From Wolbachia endosymbiont of Pentalonia nigronervosa (GTDB lineage Bacteria; Pseudomonadota; Alphaproteobacteria; Rickettsiales; Anaplasmataceae), in the NCBI RefSeq assembly GCF_014534705.1, contig NZ_JACVWV010000001.1, positions 32,001-70,639 of the forward strand: a DNA stretch of 38,639 nt. The letters run 5' to 3'. Both the position numbers and the translations under genes were made by a program. The notes under the pieces are model-generated. The model had not been told where the DNA came from and ran no database searches. It worked only from the letters and a program-made list of their open reading frames with translations. Each line of letters starts with the position of its first letter. Within the stretch, counting starts at the first letter, position 1. Positions 38,512-38,639 of this stretch are shown here, in pieces.

Positions 38512-38639
38512 ATGTATCCAAGTGACATAAGTGACAAAGAATGGGAAATACTAGAGCCATACGTTGCACAAGGGGCAATAGGAAGGCCAAGAAAACACGA
38601 TATTAGAGCGATTATTAATGCAATAAGATATATAATGAA
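38512..38639 (+). mobile_element. IS5-family transposase, N-terminal part (cut by window end)
   Basis: The frame from ATG 38512 encodes MYPSDISDKEWEILEPYV, then GAIGRPRKHDIRAIINAIRY. The pattern 'SD..... W..i.p........ GRPR..D.R.iinai.Y' is the helix-turn-helix start of IS5-family transposases, a group common in Wolbachia. GAGG lies eight bases upstream of the ATG. Only 42 codons are inside the window; the DDE catalytic domain and right terminal repeat are not visible, so family subgroup and integrity cannot be judged. Confidence 0.85.

Overview
The window reads as chromosomal DNA of an AT-rich, reduced-genome alphaproteobacterium of the Anaplasmataceae, most likely a Wolbachia endosymbiont. 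The main pointers are a 23S-5S rRNA unit with no 16S or tRNA-Ile/Ala beside it, ATP synthase beta/epsilon genes separated from the rest of the ATP synthase operon, an ATP-cone-less class I ribonucleotide reductase, host-interaction type ankyrin and low-complexity proteins, and an IS5-family transposase. The strain cannot be named from sequence alone.

Layout. 1-1.5 kb: glyQ (cut by the window edge) and a PgpA-like membrane protein, both minus strand. 1.6-6.2 kb: tRNA-Glu, tRNA-Arg(ACG), dnaJ behind a heat-shock-like promoter, a decayed transposase tail, and a ~900-residue ankyrin/repeat protein. 6.2-9.2 kb: nrdA and a TPR-methyltransferase. 9.3-12.5 kb: promoter, 23S and 5S rRNA, with 5S enclosed in a long stem. 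12.5-13.4 kb: a small unknown gene, rnpA (frame interrupted at an A9 run) and rpmH. 13.4-16.3 kb: pstC, atpD and atpC. 16.3-23.3 kb: a housekeeping block (pheT, dprA, fdxA, trpS, grpE, ispB, rpsP). 23.3-29.2 kb: three putative host-interaction or unknown genes interleaved with purF and pdhC. 29.3-33.1 kb: lysC, an M16 peptidase, sodB and a queuosine-precursor transporter. 33.2-36.2 kb: a tightly overlapping three-gene operon that looks like a GspL/PilM - PilO/GspM - periplasmic partner platform. 36.2-38.6 kb: tRNA-Arg(CCG), trkH, tRNA-Val, a small membrane protein behind a perfect palindrome, and the start of an IS5-family transposase.

Most genes are ordinary housekeeping functions. The accessory interest lies in four places. 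(1) Three proteins carry eukaryote-style short linear motifs: two EPIYA motifs with a Src-SH3-type proline motif; two (plus one) P(S/T)AP late-domain motifs; and DSGxxS phosphodegron-like motifs. They look like candidate secreted effectors. (2) The cryptic GspL/PilM-like operon has no pilus or type II secretion genes around it. (3) rnpA appears to need slippage on a nine-A run to join its start, which overlaps rpmH, to its body. (4) The PgpA-like protein has apparently lost its catalytic acidic residues. All functional statements rest on reading motifs by eye; no database search was possible.
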